From: Paramecium sonneborni
Lineage: Eukaryota; Ciliophora; Oligohymenophorea; Peniculida; Parameciidae
Length of the DNA: 64,000 bases
Assembly (NCBI GenBank): GCA_905182985.1
Contig: CAJJDN010000011.1
Coordinates: forward strand, 517,886-581,885
Direction: 5' to 3'
Shown: positions 14,108-25,990 of the stretch, piece by piece
Layout: the number at the start of each line of letters is the position of its first letter
Numbering within the stretch: position 1 is the stretch's first letter
The notes under the pieces: model-generated
Databases searched by the model: none
Told to the model about the DNA's origin: nothing
Seen by the model: the letters and a program-made list of their open reading frames with translations, nothing else
Position numbers and translations under genes: made by a program

Positions 14108-15214
14108 ATGAATTAAAAATTAGAAATTTTAAGATAAATTAAAATTCCTCGTTCTATTAGTACAATTAATTAGAAATCAACTTTAAAGAAACACAACTAG
14201 TAATCTATGTTAAATATTATTGATAAATTGCCTCCCATATAAAAAGATCATTTGAAAAGAATTTAAACTGAAATTTAATATGAGGAAGAATGTGAAATTA
14301 AAGTAGCAGCAAAGTATAAAGTTGAAAAATTAGTAGAACTCTAGCAGGTTAAAATCATAGGAAGAAATAGAAAATTAATTAAGATAGTTTTGCTATCAAA
14401 TAAAATATTGGTAATCAAAATGATTGGCATTTTTTTGGTATTTTTGATGGACATGGTCAAAGTGGACATTTAGTATCATAATTTGTATCAAAGTAATTAC
14501 CAAAAATAATAGAAAATTAGCTTGTTTAAATATATATAAATAATCCTAATTAATTTTCATAATCATTACAAGCAGCCTATAAACAAGTAGAATATGATTT
14601 AGTAATATTTTAATTTAATTTAGGTAGATAAAACAAATATTGCATGTAATTTTAGTGGTTCTACTGGAATCGTTATTTTATTGATTGGATCAAAAATATA
14701 TTGTGCGAATGTTGGAGATTCAAGAGCTGTGTATTTTTACAAATCATAAGAGCTTTGGTACAATAGACCATTATCTTATGATCATAAACCTAATAAAACA
14801 TTTGAACTAAAAAGAATTATAAAATATGGAGGTAGAGTTGAATAAAGTTTAATTGATGGGAAAAGATAAGGTTCTTATAGAGTTTGGTTAGCAAATGAAG
14901 ATGTACCAGGATTAGCAATGTCAAGATCATTTGGTGATATAGCAGCTAAATCTGTTGGAGTTATTGCTGATCCTGAAATTTTAAGATATAACATATAAAA
15001 TACAGGATTTATTTTATTAGCAAGTGATGGACTATGGGATAAAATGGATTTTGAAAGTATCTATAAAATCTTAGATATCTTTGAAATACCTTTTACTTAA
15101 TTTGATATGGAATAAGCAGTCTAAAAAATTTTAGAAGAAACTTAATCAAAATGGGAAAGATAAGATAACGGAAGAGATGACATTACTCTTATACTCATAC
15201 ATGTTTAAATTTGA
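14108..15214 (+). CDS. PP2C-type protein serine/threonine phosphatase
   Basis: ATG at 14,108, 14 nt after DRC2 ends. After a basic N-terminal extension of about 75 residues and a 20-nt intron the PP2C domain begins with NQDSFAIKQNIG. Metal-binding and catalytic motifs are all visible: FGIFDGHGQSG, CANVGDSRAV, SYDHKPN, LAMSRSFGD, LASDGLWDKM and RDDITLILI at the C-terminus. A 22-nt intron (GTAATATTTTAATTTAATTTAG) lies mid-gene. The enzyme removes phosphate from Ser/Thr using two metal ions and should be active. Its proximity to a kinase and DRC2 may be coincidental. Confidence 0.9.
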
Positions 15215-15313
15215 GTATTTATTTTAATCATCAAACTTAATAAACACTTTAGATCCTAATCACAAAGTCTTATTTTATACTTAAATTATAATATAATGTT
15301 TTATAACTTTATT

Positions 15314-16137
15314 TCAAAAATCAGAGTCAACTATTTCTCTTTTAATTTTCTCTACCACTTATTCAACTAATTTAACTAATAATTCTTCATTTCTTTCTCT
15401 ATCTGCTCTATTTCTTTTGCAAGCATCATATGCATTCTAATATATTTTCTTCAATATTCCTATTATCTCTTCCTCTCTTTATTCTCTTTATTTTTATTAA
15501 CTATCAAATATTCTTTTAAGTTCATCCAACTATTCATTAAATTATTAAGCTATTTTTTCTTCTATTTCTTCTCTAATCCTTATTTCTTGTTCTATTTCTT
15601 AATAAAATTAAGGAATTTGATCTTATATATATAATTTATATTTTTACCATTTTATATTTCTAATAATCTATTTTATGTTTCAGATTTTTAATGAAATTCT
15701 TTTTAAATTTCAGTTGACAATTAATCAACTTATTAAGACAGATTTTAAAATACTCTTTTCTCAGTTTCCAATCTTTCCTTGCTGAAACTATTCAAAAGTG
15801 TTTTACAATTCTTTTCAACTGATAATATTTCTTTTTTCATTTTTTCATTTATTTGATCTCTAGCCTCCTTTTCTGTATCTAACATTGATTTCAATCTTTA
15901 AAGCTTAGAATCTAATAAAATAATACTTTTTCTGCAATATCTAAAAACTTTTAATTTTTCTATTATTAAACATCTTCTATTGCAGATTCAACACTCTATA
16001 AATACCCCAATATTAATTTGAATTTTTGTTATTTTTCCCCTTCTACATTATTCTATATTGATTATAACTTTCCAAAAATTCTTTATGCTCTTTCTTCCAA
16101 TTAATCTAAAGACTCATTTTTATATTTTACCTGCCAT
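15314..16137 (-). CDS. SF-assemblin/beta-giardin-like striated fibre protein
   Basis: ATG at 16,137; the first 25-nt intron starts after seven coding bases. The protein of about 245 residues is a continuous coiled coil with many Gln, Glu and Lys (e.g. LQSVESAIEDVQQQK, SMLDTEKEARDQINEKM, KEILSVEKNCKTLL). Length, the segmented coiled coil and the EKEARxQ-type block fit SF-assemblin, the filament protein of striated rootlets at basal bodies, a family expanded in Paramecium. Three introns of 23-26 nt. The identification rests on overall pattern, so another coiled-coil family cannot be excluded. Its start is 40 nt from the stop of the EF-hand gene upstream on the same strand. Confidence 0.6.
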
Positions 16138-16177
16138 TTTTTTTGAATTTGAAATTTATTTATATTTATAAATCAAA

Positions 16178-17132
16178 TCAATCAGAATTATCTTCAATCT
16201 AATCAAAATCCAATTTAATTTATTTATATTGCATCATAATTCTATCTTTCTCTATTAAAGCATCTATCAATCCTTCAATTTAAGGGAAAAATATTCCTTG
16301 TTTACCTTCACTAAAAAAATTAATTAATATAAGTATTACTATTAGCCAGAATAAATGAGATTATTAAGACTTGAACCTATATCGTCTTCTTTTTTATTAT
16401 TAGATTTTAGAATCAATGTATTTTTTTCAACTATGATTCTTATATTTTAATCACTTAATGTAGCCTTAGATAAATCATCTGCACTCAATCCTTTTTAATT
16501 ATAAGGATTGAGTTCTTAATAGAAATCCTTAATGAGAAATTTCATTTATTTAAGTTCTTCTTAGTTAGTAAGATTTTTCGAGAAAAATTTTTTGATATCT
16601 TCTTCATTAATATAACCATCATCATTTTCATCACATAATTCAAAAAATATCTGAATTTTATCTTATTAATCATACTCTCTAAATAAATTAATTGAATATT
16701 AAATTTCATTAAATTCAATATAACCATCATCATTTAAATCAAAAACCCTAAAAATATTTGATATTGATACCAAAATAAACGATTAATTAAGTTGGGATCT
16801 TTGTATAATTGAATTCCATGAAGAATAATATCAAATTCATCTCTGTCTACTTTTTCAACACATTAAACCCATTCTAAAATATTTTATTTATTTTCATTTA
16901 ATGCACAAACAACTTCTTTTTTATTATCTATTAACCATTTGACCATTTATAATCTTAATTTATCTTTACTTTTATCACTAAATTCTGATGCACCAGTATA
17001 AATTTAATCTTTGTATTTTTTATGTAAATAAGATCTGCATTATTCATTATTTTTGAGGACAGAAATTGTGCCTCCTTTATTAGTTTTACAGGCTTAAATT
17101 CTAGGTTTGATTTACAAAGAATCACATTTCAT
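16178..17132 (-). CDS. EF-hand calcium-binding protein
   Basis: ATG at 17,132. After about 125 residues of unrecognised sequence, two EF-hand loops are visible: FDLNDDGYIEFNE and CDENDDGYINEED, each with Asp at positions 1 and 3, Asp at 5, Gly at 6 and Glu at 12. A 23-nt intron interrupts the gene just before the first loop and a 29-nt intron lies near the 3' end. The protein should bind two calcium ions. The N-terminal half has no clear domain, so the target is unknown. Stop is TGA 16,178-16,180. Confidence 0.8.
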
Positions 17133-17434
17133 TTTTTTTCTTCTTCTCTTAAATTATATAATATAAAAATGTTTACGAGTTCCATAATATTTCTAGTAAC
17201 TTTGCTTATTTTTTTTGTTTAAAATTCATTATTAGTGGTATTTTTGATTTATTTTTTTTTATGCAAGGAAGGATTAAGATGAAAATTAAATTTAACAAGA
17301 ATTTCACTTGCCTTTCTTGTTGGTGTATTAACTGTTCTAGGACTTCTATCACTTGATGTAAGATTTTATAACTTTGATAAATTAGGTAGCTAAATGTGTT
17401 ATTATTATTTCATAATAATTTATTTAACATATCA
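17133..17434 (+). other. intergenic, possible short membrane-protein exon
   Basis: An ATG near 17,170 opens a very hydrophobic frame (FTSSIIFLVTLLIFF), and a second hydrophobic stretch appears near 17,300-17,345 (SLAFLVGVLTVLGLLSL) in a frame that is blocked by an in-frame TGA at its start. I could not find an intron that joins them cleanly. It may be a small two-helix membrane protein or chance; the region also carries the upstream sequences of the two flanking divergent genes. Confidence 0.3.
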
Positions 17435-18090
17435 ATGAATCCAAATGATGAATAGTAGAGATTATATCAAATGTTCTAACAAATGGGTAATCCAGACCCA
17501 TATGGAAGAATGTTACCAGTGCCTAATTCCCCGTATTACTCTTGTTGGACTCCTCCTTTTCCATAGCCAATGATGCCACCACCACCTAATTAGAAATACC
17601 CATTTCCAGATTAATTTATGCATGATTAAGCTCTCTAAATGAATAATCTATAACCTAATCAAGGTGGAATGAATATGAATGGTATTCCATAAGGTTTACA
17701 AAACATGCCACCTATGCCAATGGGATTTGGAATGCCTCCTATGGGACCAGGTTAGCTTCCACCTGGAGCAATGGGTCCAGGTCCAATGGGTCCTATGAGT
17801 ACTATGGGGCCAATGGGTCCTATGGGACCTATGGGTCCAGTGTAATTACCAGGAATGGGACCTATTCCATAAGGACCTATGGGATAAATGCCGCCTTTTG
17901 ATTTTTAATTTAAACAATAACCACAATTATAATAGTAATTAGGACCAAATCAAATAATACCATAATAATAACAATAATAATAATAACAACATCTACAACC
18001 ATAACCTATATAATAATAATAACAATAGCAAGTCTAACCATAATAATAAACACCTTAATTTTAAACATAAACAAATTCAAATACAAATAC

Positions 18091-18122
<32 letters not shown>

Positions 18123-19226
18123 CTATGACTTAATAAAATAATCTAGAATAAGGTATTTATTTGCATTTCCACTTACATAGGTTTTTCACAAGTTGTTAAT
18201 GAATTTTAATTAAAGATTTTGAATATGTTTGTTTAATAAAATTAAATGTTATTAGACTTTAAGAATAAAAATGCCAATTTAGAAAATGTTATTACATAAA
18301 TATTAGATGAAATTACAAATCTATAAAAAATTGTTGAATAGAAATTTGATAATGGATAAACAGAAGATTTTGTTAGCAGATGTAATAATTTAAATTCTAA
18401 ATTCTTAGTATCAATACCACATCAAGAAATGACTCATAATAATATATTATTAAAGTCATTATCCTATAATCTAAATGATTTTCAATATTAATTGATATTA
18501 ATTAATGATTTAGATACAGTTTTATTTAAAGACAAAAACTTTAATCTTGAAATTGCTCTAAAGGATATGAAAGGATAAAATATTAAAAATAAAAATAAAA
18601 TAGAATTAGAGATACAATTATATTCATCAGATGATAAACCAACAATATTGCAATAAAATTCTTAGAATTAAGTCATATTAAGATTACCTGAAGATAACAT
18701 TTGGTTAGAAGATGGTTTAGCAGAAGTTGAGAAACTTTAAATTAATGAAGTAACATCTCATTATTAAAATGGTTGGGTACACATGATAGTTTATCCAATT
18801 AAAAATAATAATAAAATAGGATAAGATGACATAAATCCTGTATTAATTAGACCATTAATATTGTAAATTGTAGTGAAATCAAAAAAAACATTTAAAAAGT
18901 ATTTACTATTATTATTTAGATCCTCTCGATCTAGATCAAGATCTCATGAAAGATTAAGAAGATTAGAAAAGTTAGAAGATAAATCAAGTTCAGAATCAGA
19001 GGAAGAAATGGAATAAAGAGATGCTAAAATATCATAAGAATAATAAAATGAAATTGAAAATTAAAAAGATTAATAATTAGATAATTAAATAGAAGAATAA
19101 AATGAAAATGATTAAGCTAAAGATAATGATAATAAAAGTAATAATAAAGAGATTAATAATGTTTAATAAGATGAAAATTAAGTAGAAAAAGAAGAAATTT
19201 ATTAAAATAATGAATCTGAGTCTTGA
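17435..19226 (+). CDS. Met/Gly/Pro- and Gln-rich protein with SR-like, acidic tail
   Basis: ATG at 17,435. The first 200 residues are low complexity: repeats of PMGP, GPMGPMG and PPMGPG type (17,690-17,890), then long Gln runs written with mixed TAA, TAG, CAA and CAG, then ten Asn codons (18,091-18,120). A structured middle of about 230 residues follows a 28-nt intron and contains NNLNSKFLVSIPHQ and LEDGLAEVEKLQINE. A 21-nt intron leads to SSRSRSRSHERLRRLEK and a Glu/Asn/Gln-rich end. The mix of prion-like, structured and SR-like parts recalls RNA-binding or transcription proteins, but I recognise no named domain. Confidence 0.7.
18091..18120 (+). repeat. TAA trinucleotide microsatellite, ten units
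   Basis: Ten tandem TAA units lie inside the coding region above. In that gene's frame they are read AAT and encode poly-Asn. In the other frame the same units would be poly-Gln because TAA means Gln here. Confidence 0.9.
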
Positions 19227-19267
19227 GAATCATGATGTATTTATGATACTTATTTATTAAATTTCAT

Positions 19268-19957
19268 TCATTTAAGTCTCCAGGTTTCTTTTATTAAAGC
19301 AATAAAATTCTCATCATGTTCAATATCAGCACTTACTGCAGCATAGTATTCTTTCCATTCCTATAAATTTATGAATAAACTAAATTATTTACATTTAATG
19401 TTATTTGACCAGACTTATTGCCATCTCTGAAATACTATAAGAACTCTATATAAGCTTAATCTTCTGTAAGTTCTCCTCTTCTCACTTTAGGATGATTTTT
19501 AGAATTAAATATTCCTTTGAAATCATCTGTAACTATAATTCCTAAATTGTCTTTATCAAACTTTTTAAATGCTTATACAATAACTTCTAATCTATTTTCA
19601 TTTGGAGACCCCTATATTATTACACTATTTATATTACTCTTATTAAATAAAGAAATTCAGCTACATCTATTGATCCATCTCTATTTCTATCTAAATAATT
19701 CAATAAAAACTAATTTTATATTTATATTTACATCTGTTTAAAACTTTGTTAGTATTACTCCATTTTATTTTAATCCAATCAGAAATTCATCTTTATCAAT
19801 TCGACATTTTTAATCGAAAGATTCAAAACCTCTAAAAGTTTTTCCTAAAGTTCTTATTGTTGTTTAAGATTTTCCATTTAAATATGACTTAATCTTTTTA
19901 ATGACTAAACTTAAAGAATAAAGTACTAATATCAAGTTATTCTTAAGAAGTTATCAT
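19268..19957 (-). CDS. calcyphosin-like EF-hand protein
   Basis: ATG at 19,957. The N-terminus reads MITSQEQLDIIIKKIKSYL, and the first 22-nt intron splits the Ile codon at residue 10. Four EF-hand-like units follow, including RGFESFDQKCRIDKDEF, YLDRNRDGSIDVAEFLYLI (a good canonical loop), KKFDKDNLGIIVTDDF and YFRDGNKSGQITLNEW. Length (about 195 residues) and the order of loops fit calcyphosin/CAPSL. Introns of 22, 22, 26 and 32 nt. Calcyphosin-like proteins are common in ciliated cells and bind calcium; several loops here look degenerate. The protein ends in TWRLK before TGA 19,268-19,270. Confidence 0.75.
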
Positions 19958-20707
19958 TTATAAAGTTTATTAAATAATTATAATATTTATTAGTTATACA
20001 TAAACTGTAGTAAATAATATTAATTTTTAATATTTTAAAGTCTAGATGTTTATTTAACTATCATTAAATTATATTCTAATAAAACAATCTTGCTTGTAAA
20101 TGACTTAATCTACTTGAGAGCTTTTTATACTTTAAAATTATATTTCTATTATGAAAAATCATTTTATTAATACTGAGATTCAAAAAAAAGGTTTTTCTTA
20201 GCATTTGATATAATTAGAAGTTCATTACTAAAACATATAAAAAAAATTGAATTTATGTTCAAAATGGAATTAATTTATATAATACTAAATTCTTAAAAAA
20301 AAATTTATTAAATTTTATCTAAATAAATATTTATAAATATACTAAAAGAACAGTTAGTTTAAGTTTAAATGGTTAATAAATATCCAAAAATTGACCAAGA
20401 TCATTTGAAGTATTAAAAAATAATTATAAATTAAATATTAAATATAATGTAAATTTAACTTAGAGTAAATACTAATAAATAATTAAAATTTAGATTCACA
20501 TAATTCCTATTCAAAAATTCTAAAAAGGATTATTATAATAAAATAAAAGCAACGGCTTCAAAAAAGTTCAAAATAAATATTTAAAAAAAAAATTTATTTT
20601 TGTAAGTTTTCAAGATGTAGTTTCTATTAATTAACCAACTTACTTTAATTACATCTGAAAAAACTATTTAAGTAGTAAATGATATTAATAAAAAATATAA
20701 ACAATTT
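19958..20707. other. AT-rich intergenic stretch, no gene seen
   Basis: About 750 nt of very AT-rich sequence between the starts and ends of minus-strand genes. Frames on both strands are short or simple, and I could not build exons with conserved-looking sequence. It presumably includes the promoter of the calcyphosin-like gene and the 3' flank of the carrier gene. Confidence 0.5.
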
Positions 20708-21679
20708 TCAACCATATTTATGACAAACTCTTCTTAAATTTTCATAGGTATATAATTAAAATATGTTGACAAAAATACTTCGAAGGACAGTGATTTTAAA
20801 TCCTTTATAGAATTATAAGATTCCTCCTTATAAATATATTTATTTTATGATATTAAGGGTACTAATTATAAGATATAAATACTTCTAATTGTCAACTTAA
20901 TATCTTGTTTTTATAATATCTAATGGATAACTTATGACCCAATAACCAAATCCAGCAGCAATACTAGCTATAAATATTCCTGTTTAAGATGATTCATTCC
21001 TAGATTTGCCAGGAGGTGTAAAAAAATGCAAAGTTTCAGAATGAGCTAAAAAAAAAGAACCACATCCAACAAAATCCCTAATTATTTGTAATAAAGATCC
21101 TCTGAAGGTAAATAAATAATTTACTTATATATCTATCTAATTCCTTGCTTCTTAACTGTATCAAATAAAATAAAAAGAGGTCCTCTCACTTTAGTTCCTA
21201 TAAGAATTTCTTGTTTTTGAGATTAAATTTTAGTATATTCAAATGGAATAGCAAATAAATCACTACATATACCCTAGATTCATAATTCAATTTACAGCCA
21301 TAGATCCTGCTAGAAATGTTTGATATAATGGTAAATAACTATTTCTAGGTAAATTATCATATTTTTCAAATTATCTCCTAATTTATTCATATGTAGTGAA
21401 ATAAATGGACCCTGCAAATACACTGTTCAATAGTTAAATAGATACCCCTATTTCATATCATCCTTTTAATATACTACCTCTATAGAATGCTTAGGGACCT
21501 TCCATTTTAATAATGTTAATAATTGATTTCAACGTACCCTATTTACTCTGCTATAATTGCATTCTTGTTTTTATAAAATCCATTGGGTAACCAACTATTG
21601 TATTTACACAACCTAAACTTCTTAAATAATATTTACTTGATACTATTCCAACAAAAAGATCGATTCCTATATTCTTCAT
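20708..21679 (-). CDS. mitochondrial carrier family (SLC25) transporter
   Basis: ATG at 21,679. Three tandem carrier repeats are visible, each with the Px[DE]xx[KR] signature: GYPMDFIKTRMQL in repeat 1, AIPFEYTKIQSQ in repeat 2 and SYPLDIIKTRYQ in repeat 3. Each pair of helices is interrupted by small introns (24, 30, 22, 23 and 21 nt). The family exchanges metabolites across the mitochondrial inner membrane. The substrate cannot be told from what I can see; the overall form resembles the acylcarnitine/ornithine branch. The third repeat is the best conserved. Total about 285 residues, normal for the family. Confidence 0.88.
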
Positions 21680-21734
21680 ATTGCTGATATTTTTACAGAA
21701 GTTAATGATTTTATATATATGATAAAAAAGTAAA

Positions 21735-22575
21735 TCATTTTCTTTTTATTAATAAAGCATACTTACTAATATTCTAATTCACCTAAATTTACTCAGGAAT
21801 TATTTCATTTGAAATACTTTCAGAAAAAAATGAATTGTGAATCAGTCCTGCTCTCATTTAATTGTAAAATTAATCTAAAAATTCTTATTCTGCTTTAAAA
21901 TCAGTCTCCTAGTTACCTTGAGATGCTTCAAGATCTCCTAAATGTTTAATGCACTCTATCAACAATTATATAAAATCATATATCGATCCTATTATCTCTT
22001 TATTGCTTTTATCGATTTTTTTTATGAGAAAGGTTGAAATTAAATGATTCTATCTCCATTTAAAATATTCTTCATTCCACCATTACAATTTTTTTGAGAT
22101 CAATGTATTTACAACAATTAAACATTCTATCGAAGTCTAAAATTATCATTTTCTTTACTTAAACTAGTTAATTCTAAAATGATTAAAATAGTTCAACCTT
22201 AGCTTCACTAAATTTGACAGAACATTCTAGTAATTTTTAAGTTAAAGACACTAGCTTCTTATAAATTTATATCAATTATAAAGCAGCATCAGTTTCAGGA
22301 TTGAAATTTCTGATCAATATAGACATTTTATCATTCAAAAAACTTTAAATTTCTTTTACGACAACCCATGTCTTTCCCTCTTCAATGAATTTATAGTTTT
22401 TAATATGTTTTCTCAATAACAGTGAAATATCAGGATATTTAAGAAGTTCTAAATCTATTTAATCAAAATATTAAATGTGACTCTTAATGCATGTTAAAAT
22501 TACAACTTATTCTGACTCATATCCAGTTTGTTTTTAAGAATTATCTTTTTAGCTTTTTCTTGAACAAGTACCCAT
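21735..22575 (-). CDS. hypothetical helical protein with N-terminal MGTC acylation signal
   Basis: ATG at 22,575 opens with MGTCSRKSQKDNSQK. Gly2 with Ser at position 5 and a basic stretch fits N-myristoylation, and Cys4 could be palmitoylated, so the protein is probably membrane-tethered (inference). The rest, about 270 residues, is predicted mostly helical by composition (KYPDISLLLRKHIKNYK, SLTQKLLECSVKFSEAK, QWWNEEYFKWRQN). A 22-nt intron (GTAAAGAAAATG...TTTTAG) keeps the frame open to TGA 21,735-21,737. I do not recognise a domain. Confidence 0.65.
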
Positions 22576-22670
22576 TACAAACTTAAAAATATAAAATATT
22601 GATATTTCTAATTTTTTTAAGCTATATAAAAACGTTTGTTGTTCTAATTTAAAAATAAAAACTATAAGAA

Positions 22671-24930
22671 TCAAGGTTAATCATTTTCCCATCTTCTAGC
22701 AAATAACACTGGATCATTTGATTATCTTACATTTTCTGAAATAATTTCCGAAATTATTTATATATCTTTGCTCTATTTTATGAATAAAATCTTTTGTAGA
22801 TAAAACAACAAGAGTTATGAAAATCCAATACTAAATTAAGTTAAGTCTTTATTGAAAAATTATTCAAATGATCTGTCAGGGGATGTATAAAAAACATTTT
22901 CAACTTTTGAATAATAAGACAAAAAATTATCAATCCATAATTGTATTAATTCTTGTTTAAATTATGAATTGCATTTTTAAACATAAGTTGCTTTAATTCC
23001 TAATAACTTTCTTAATAAAAAATAACATTTTTATTTATCTTCTGTATTAATATTGTCAAAATTTTTAATTATTTAATTCAAATAGTTTAAGAATTTAAAA
23101 GTTGGTCTTATATTTGCAGGAAGTTATTCTTCTTTTTCCTCTAACTTGTTACGATAAAATTCTGTAGTAACTTTTTCAGTGGAAAAATTAGATATTAATT
23201 TTTATAATGATTCTTGGGAATTTCCTCTATTTTAAATATAATTATTGGTTTAAGATTTCTTTTATTCACTAATTCCTGAAGATTTAAAAGGGGGAGTTAT
23301 AATAGTTTATTGTGAATGAATAATTCTAACAGGTGATTTGATAATTTTAAAATGACTTTTAGGTTAATTTTATTAGTTTAAAACATTATCCTGAAGGTTT
23401 TATTTTTCTTAGAAAATTTATAAACAATTAGAAAGTTAATTTTATTTAATTGTATCATTAGTACTATTTTAATGATTGCTTTATATACATTCACTTTCAT
23501 CAGGAGTAATGCCACAAGCTTTATTATTTTAGACAGTTTTCAGAGGAGTTTGTGTCTTATTTGTACTAATTTAGGAAGATTTTAATAAAAAAGTTTTATC
23601 ACCCAAACTATAAGGTCCTTTATCATATGTATTAATAAATTCATTTGAAATTTAAGCTTACAATCTTTTGGTTTAATATTCTTCTCTTGATTTAAATGGA
23701 GATTCTTTAGAAAATTTACCAATTGCTTACAAATTAAGATTATCAGAAAGCTTTATTGTTTTTAAAGTTTATTATATAGTATTTGTTTTTTAAGAGTCTT
23801 TGCTTGCTTATAAGGCTTTATTATGATTTGAATTAATTTTTAAATCATAACTAATTTAATTGATTTTAATAATTTTAAGTTTCTAATTATCCTAAATATT
23901 TTAAGATTTAGATAATAGTAAATTTTAGTCTACAATTTCATCTGGTTAGCTTTTAATAATTTATTATTTAGATAATGAAGTATTATCAAATAAACCTCTT
24001 GAAGATTAAAGATCTAAAGATGGTGATGGTAGTGATCTAATTGATTTACAAGAAACATTCTAGTGTGAAATAGATGAAAGCCTTTTTGGAGAAGGATTGA
24101 GAATTTAAATAATCTCATTAATAGAATATCTTTTTTATGGTTCAAGGTTAAGCATATTAATAATAAGTTCTTTTGTTTTTTTAGATGTTAGATTGTCAGT
24201 TAGAATTTTATTAATTAGAACAGAATGTCTCTTTTCAATATCATTTTCTTATTTTGAATTCATAGGAAGTTGTTTGTATAAAATTTAATACATAACTATG
24301 CCCAAAGCCCATATATCAGATTTTTCAGAATATACGTTACATTAAATAGTTTCTGGAGCCATATACATTGGTGTTCCAACATTAAACTTTTTGATAATGC
24401 TTTCATATTAGTTTTCAATAACTGCGAAACCAAAATCAGCTAATTTGAACACACCATCAGATTTCAAAATGTTCGCTGGTTTAATATCTCTATGTATTAT
24501 TTCTAAGAAACTTTACTTATAAGGTGTTACTTTTATCATGTAATTCTTTAACTCCTTAAATAATCTATTGGAGAACTTATAAAGCATCTTTTTCTGTGTA
24601 TGTAGAAGATTCTAAAATGTCTGCTAAATCACCTTCATTACAATATTCACATATCAAGTAAGTATTGTTTTAAGATTCAAATATTTCATATACTTTCATC
24701 AGGTTTGGATGATTAATTAATTTTAGTATGTTTATTTCATTTTTAAGTAAGCTTTTAGAAATTGGAGTGATTAATTATTGTATATTTATGACTTTAATGG
24801 CAACAACTTAATTTGTGATTGTATTAATCCCTTTATACACTTTCGAAGAATATCCAGAGCCTATTAAGTCATTTAAAGCGTAAGAATAATTAGATATAGA
24901 TTTTCTAACTTTTTATGAGTGTTAATCCAT
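22671..24930 (-). CDS. ULK/ATG1-like serine/threonine protein kinase
   Basis: ATG at 24,930. The kinase domain is N-terminal: LIGSGYSSKVYKG glycine loop, VAIKVINIQQL lysine, YLICEYCNEGDLADIL hinge, then across a 28-nt intron IIHRDIKPANIL, LADFGFAV, and GTPMYMAPET. All catalytic motifs are intact. The domain resembles ULK/ATG1 kinases, many of which occur in ciliates. About 480 Ser/Asn/Gln/Lys-rich residues follow, with a helical C-terminal domain (LNQIIKNFDNINTEDKQK) that might correspond to the MIT-like region of ATG1, though I cannot confirm that. A role in autophagy is plausible but unproven. Confidence 0.8.
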
Positions 24931-25063
24931 TAAAATTATTTTTTACTTAATAATACAGATTTAAAATGAACCAGATATTTATGAATTATTAATTTTTACC
25001 TAATAAGAAAAAAATAACTCTTAAAAATGTATTTATAATCCTTATAGATATTTTAATATAGAA

Positions 25064-25966
25064 TCATTTTTAGGTATCAACAAAAACATAATTCTTGTTT
25101 AATTTTTCAATATCTTTTTCTAATTAAGCTAATTCTTTTTCACATTACTCTTTCCTTAAAATAGTCATTATTAAATTTACTTTCTTTTTAAACCAACAGT
25201 ATCTATCATTCTGATATGAGTAATTGATTAATATTCTTTGTTTACTGATTCCCATTTCTTTTTTAGTCCTTCTTTTAATTATTATACTTCTTCCTAAGAC
25301 AAAAGATATTTTTATTTATCCATTTCCTCTGCTTCACTAATATGCATATTTCGAATGATTTCATATTCACTTGAGATACTTTATTTAATTTTTGTTAAAT
25401 AATCTGGAACTTTTCCATAATCTTTTTTTGAAGTCCAAGCAACCTCATCAACTATTTATTTTGGTGCTGATAAGATATTTTCAACAGCATTCGTTATTAT
25501 ATAATTTTTATTTGATTTCAAACCATGAATTGGTTTCTCATCTTTTTTTGGAACATTTGGTTTAATAGAAGGTGGATATTTATAAGGTTGAACTAATTTT
25601 AATAAGTTTGATACTCTCAGGTAATTAATTTGATCCCATAGTTCCTGTATTCTTTAATCTAAACATAGTAGTATCTGGTTTATATGAGCCTATCTTATCA
25701 TTTAATTTATATTACCTTTTGGTCTACCAAGAGAATTTGATTGTCCCTTATGAGAATGAGGACCCTTTACTAATTCAAATTCTCCATTAATATTGTTAAT
25801 CTTTAAAGATAACAGACAAAGGTACTTTTGGTCTGCTTGTTGTATGATTATTAAAAGTGCTTGAAGTAGGAACAAGATTTGATGGATATGCAGATCTATA
25901 CATAGCCTCTTTTGGAGGAGGAACATATTCTTTTGGAATTAAGTTGTATATGCTCTCTTGTTACAT
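25064..25966 (-). CDS. enkurin (FAP106) ciliary inner-junction protein
   Basis: ATG at 25,966. The N-terminus has short Pro-rich motifs (EYVPPPKEAMYRSAYPSN), and the C-terminal third is an ENKUR domain: KDYGKVPDYLTKIK, LLSQEEVQQLKEGLKKKWES, then QCEKELAQLEKDIEKLNKNY. Introns of 25, 26 and 22 nt. Enkurin is a microtubule inner protein at the A-B tubule junction of axonemal doublets and can bind calmodulin through its Pro-rich or IQ segments. About 275 residues, the usual size. Together with DRC2 it adds to the axonemal content of the window. Confidence 0.88.
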
Positions 25967-25990
25967 AATTTAATTAAAAATAATTATAAA

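Noticed and set aside
20000..20600. Lysine/asparagine-rich open frames on both strands
   Set aside because: Composition follows base bias alone; no start, intron or motif supports a gene.
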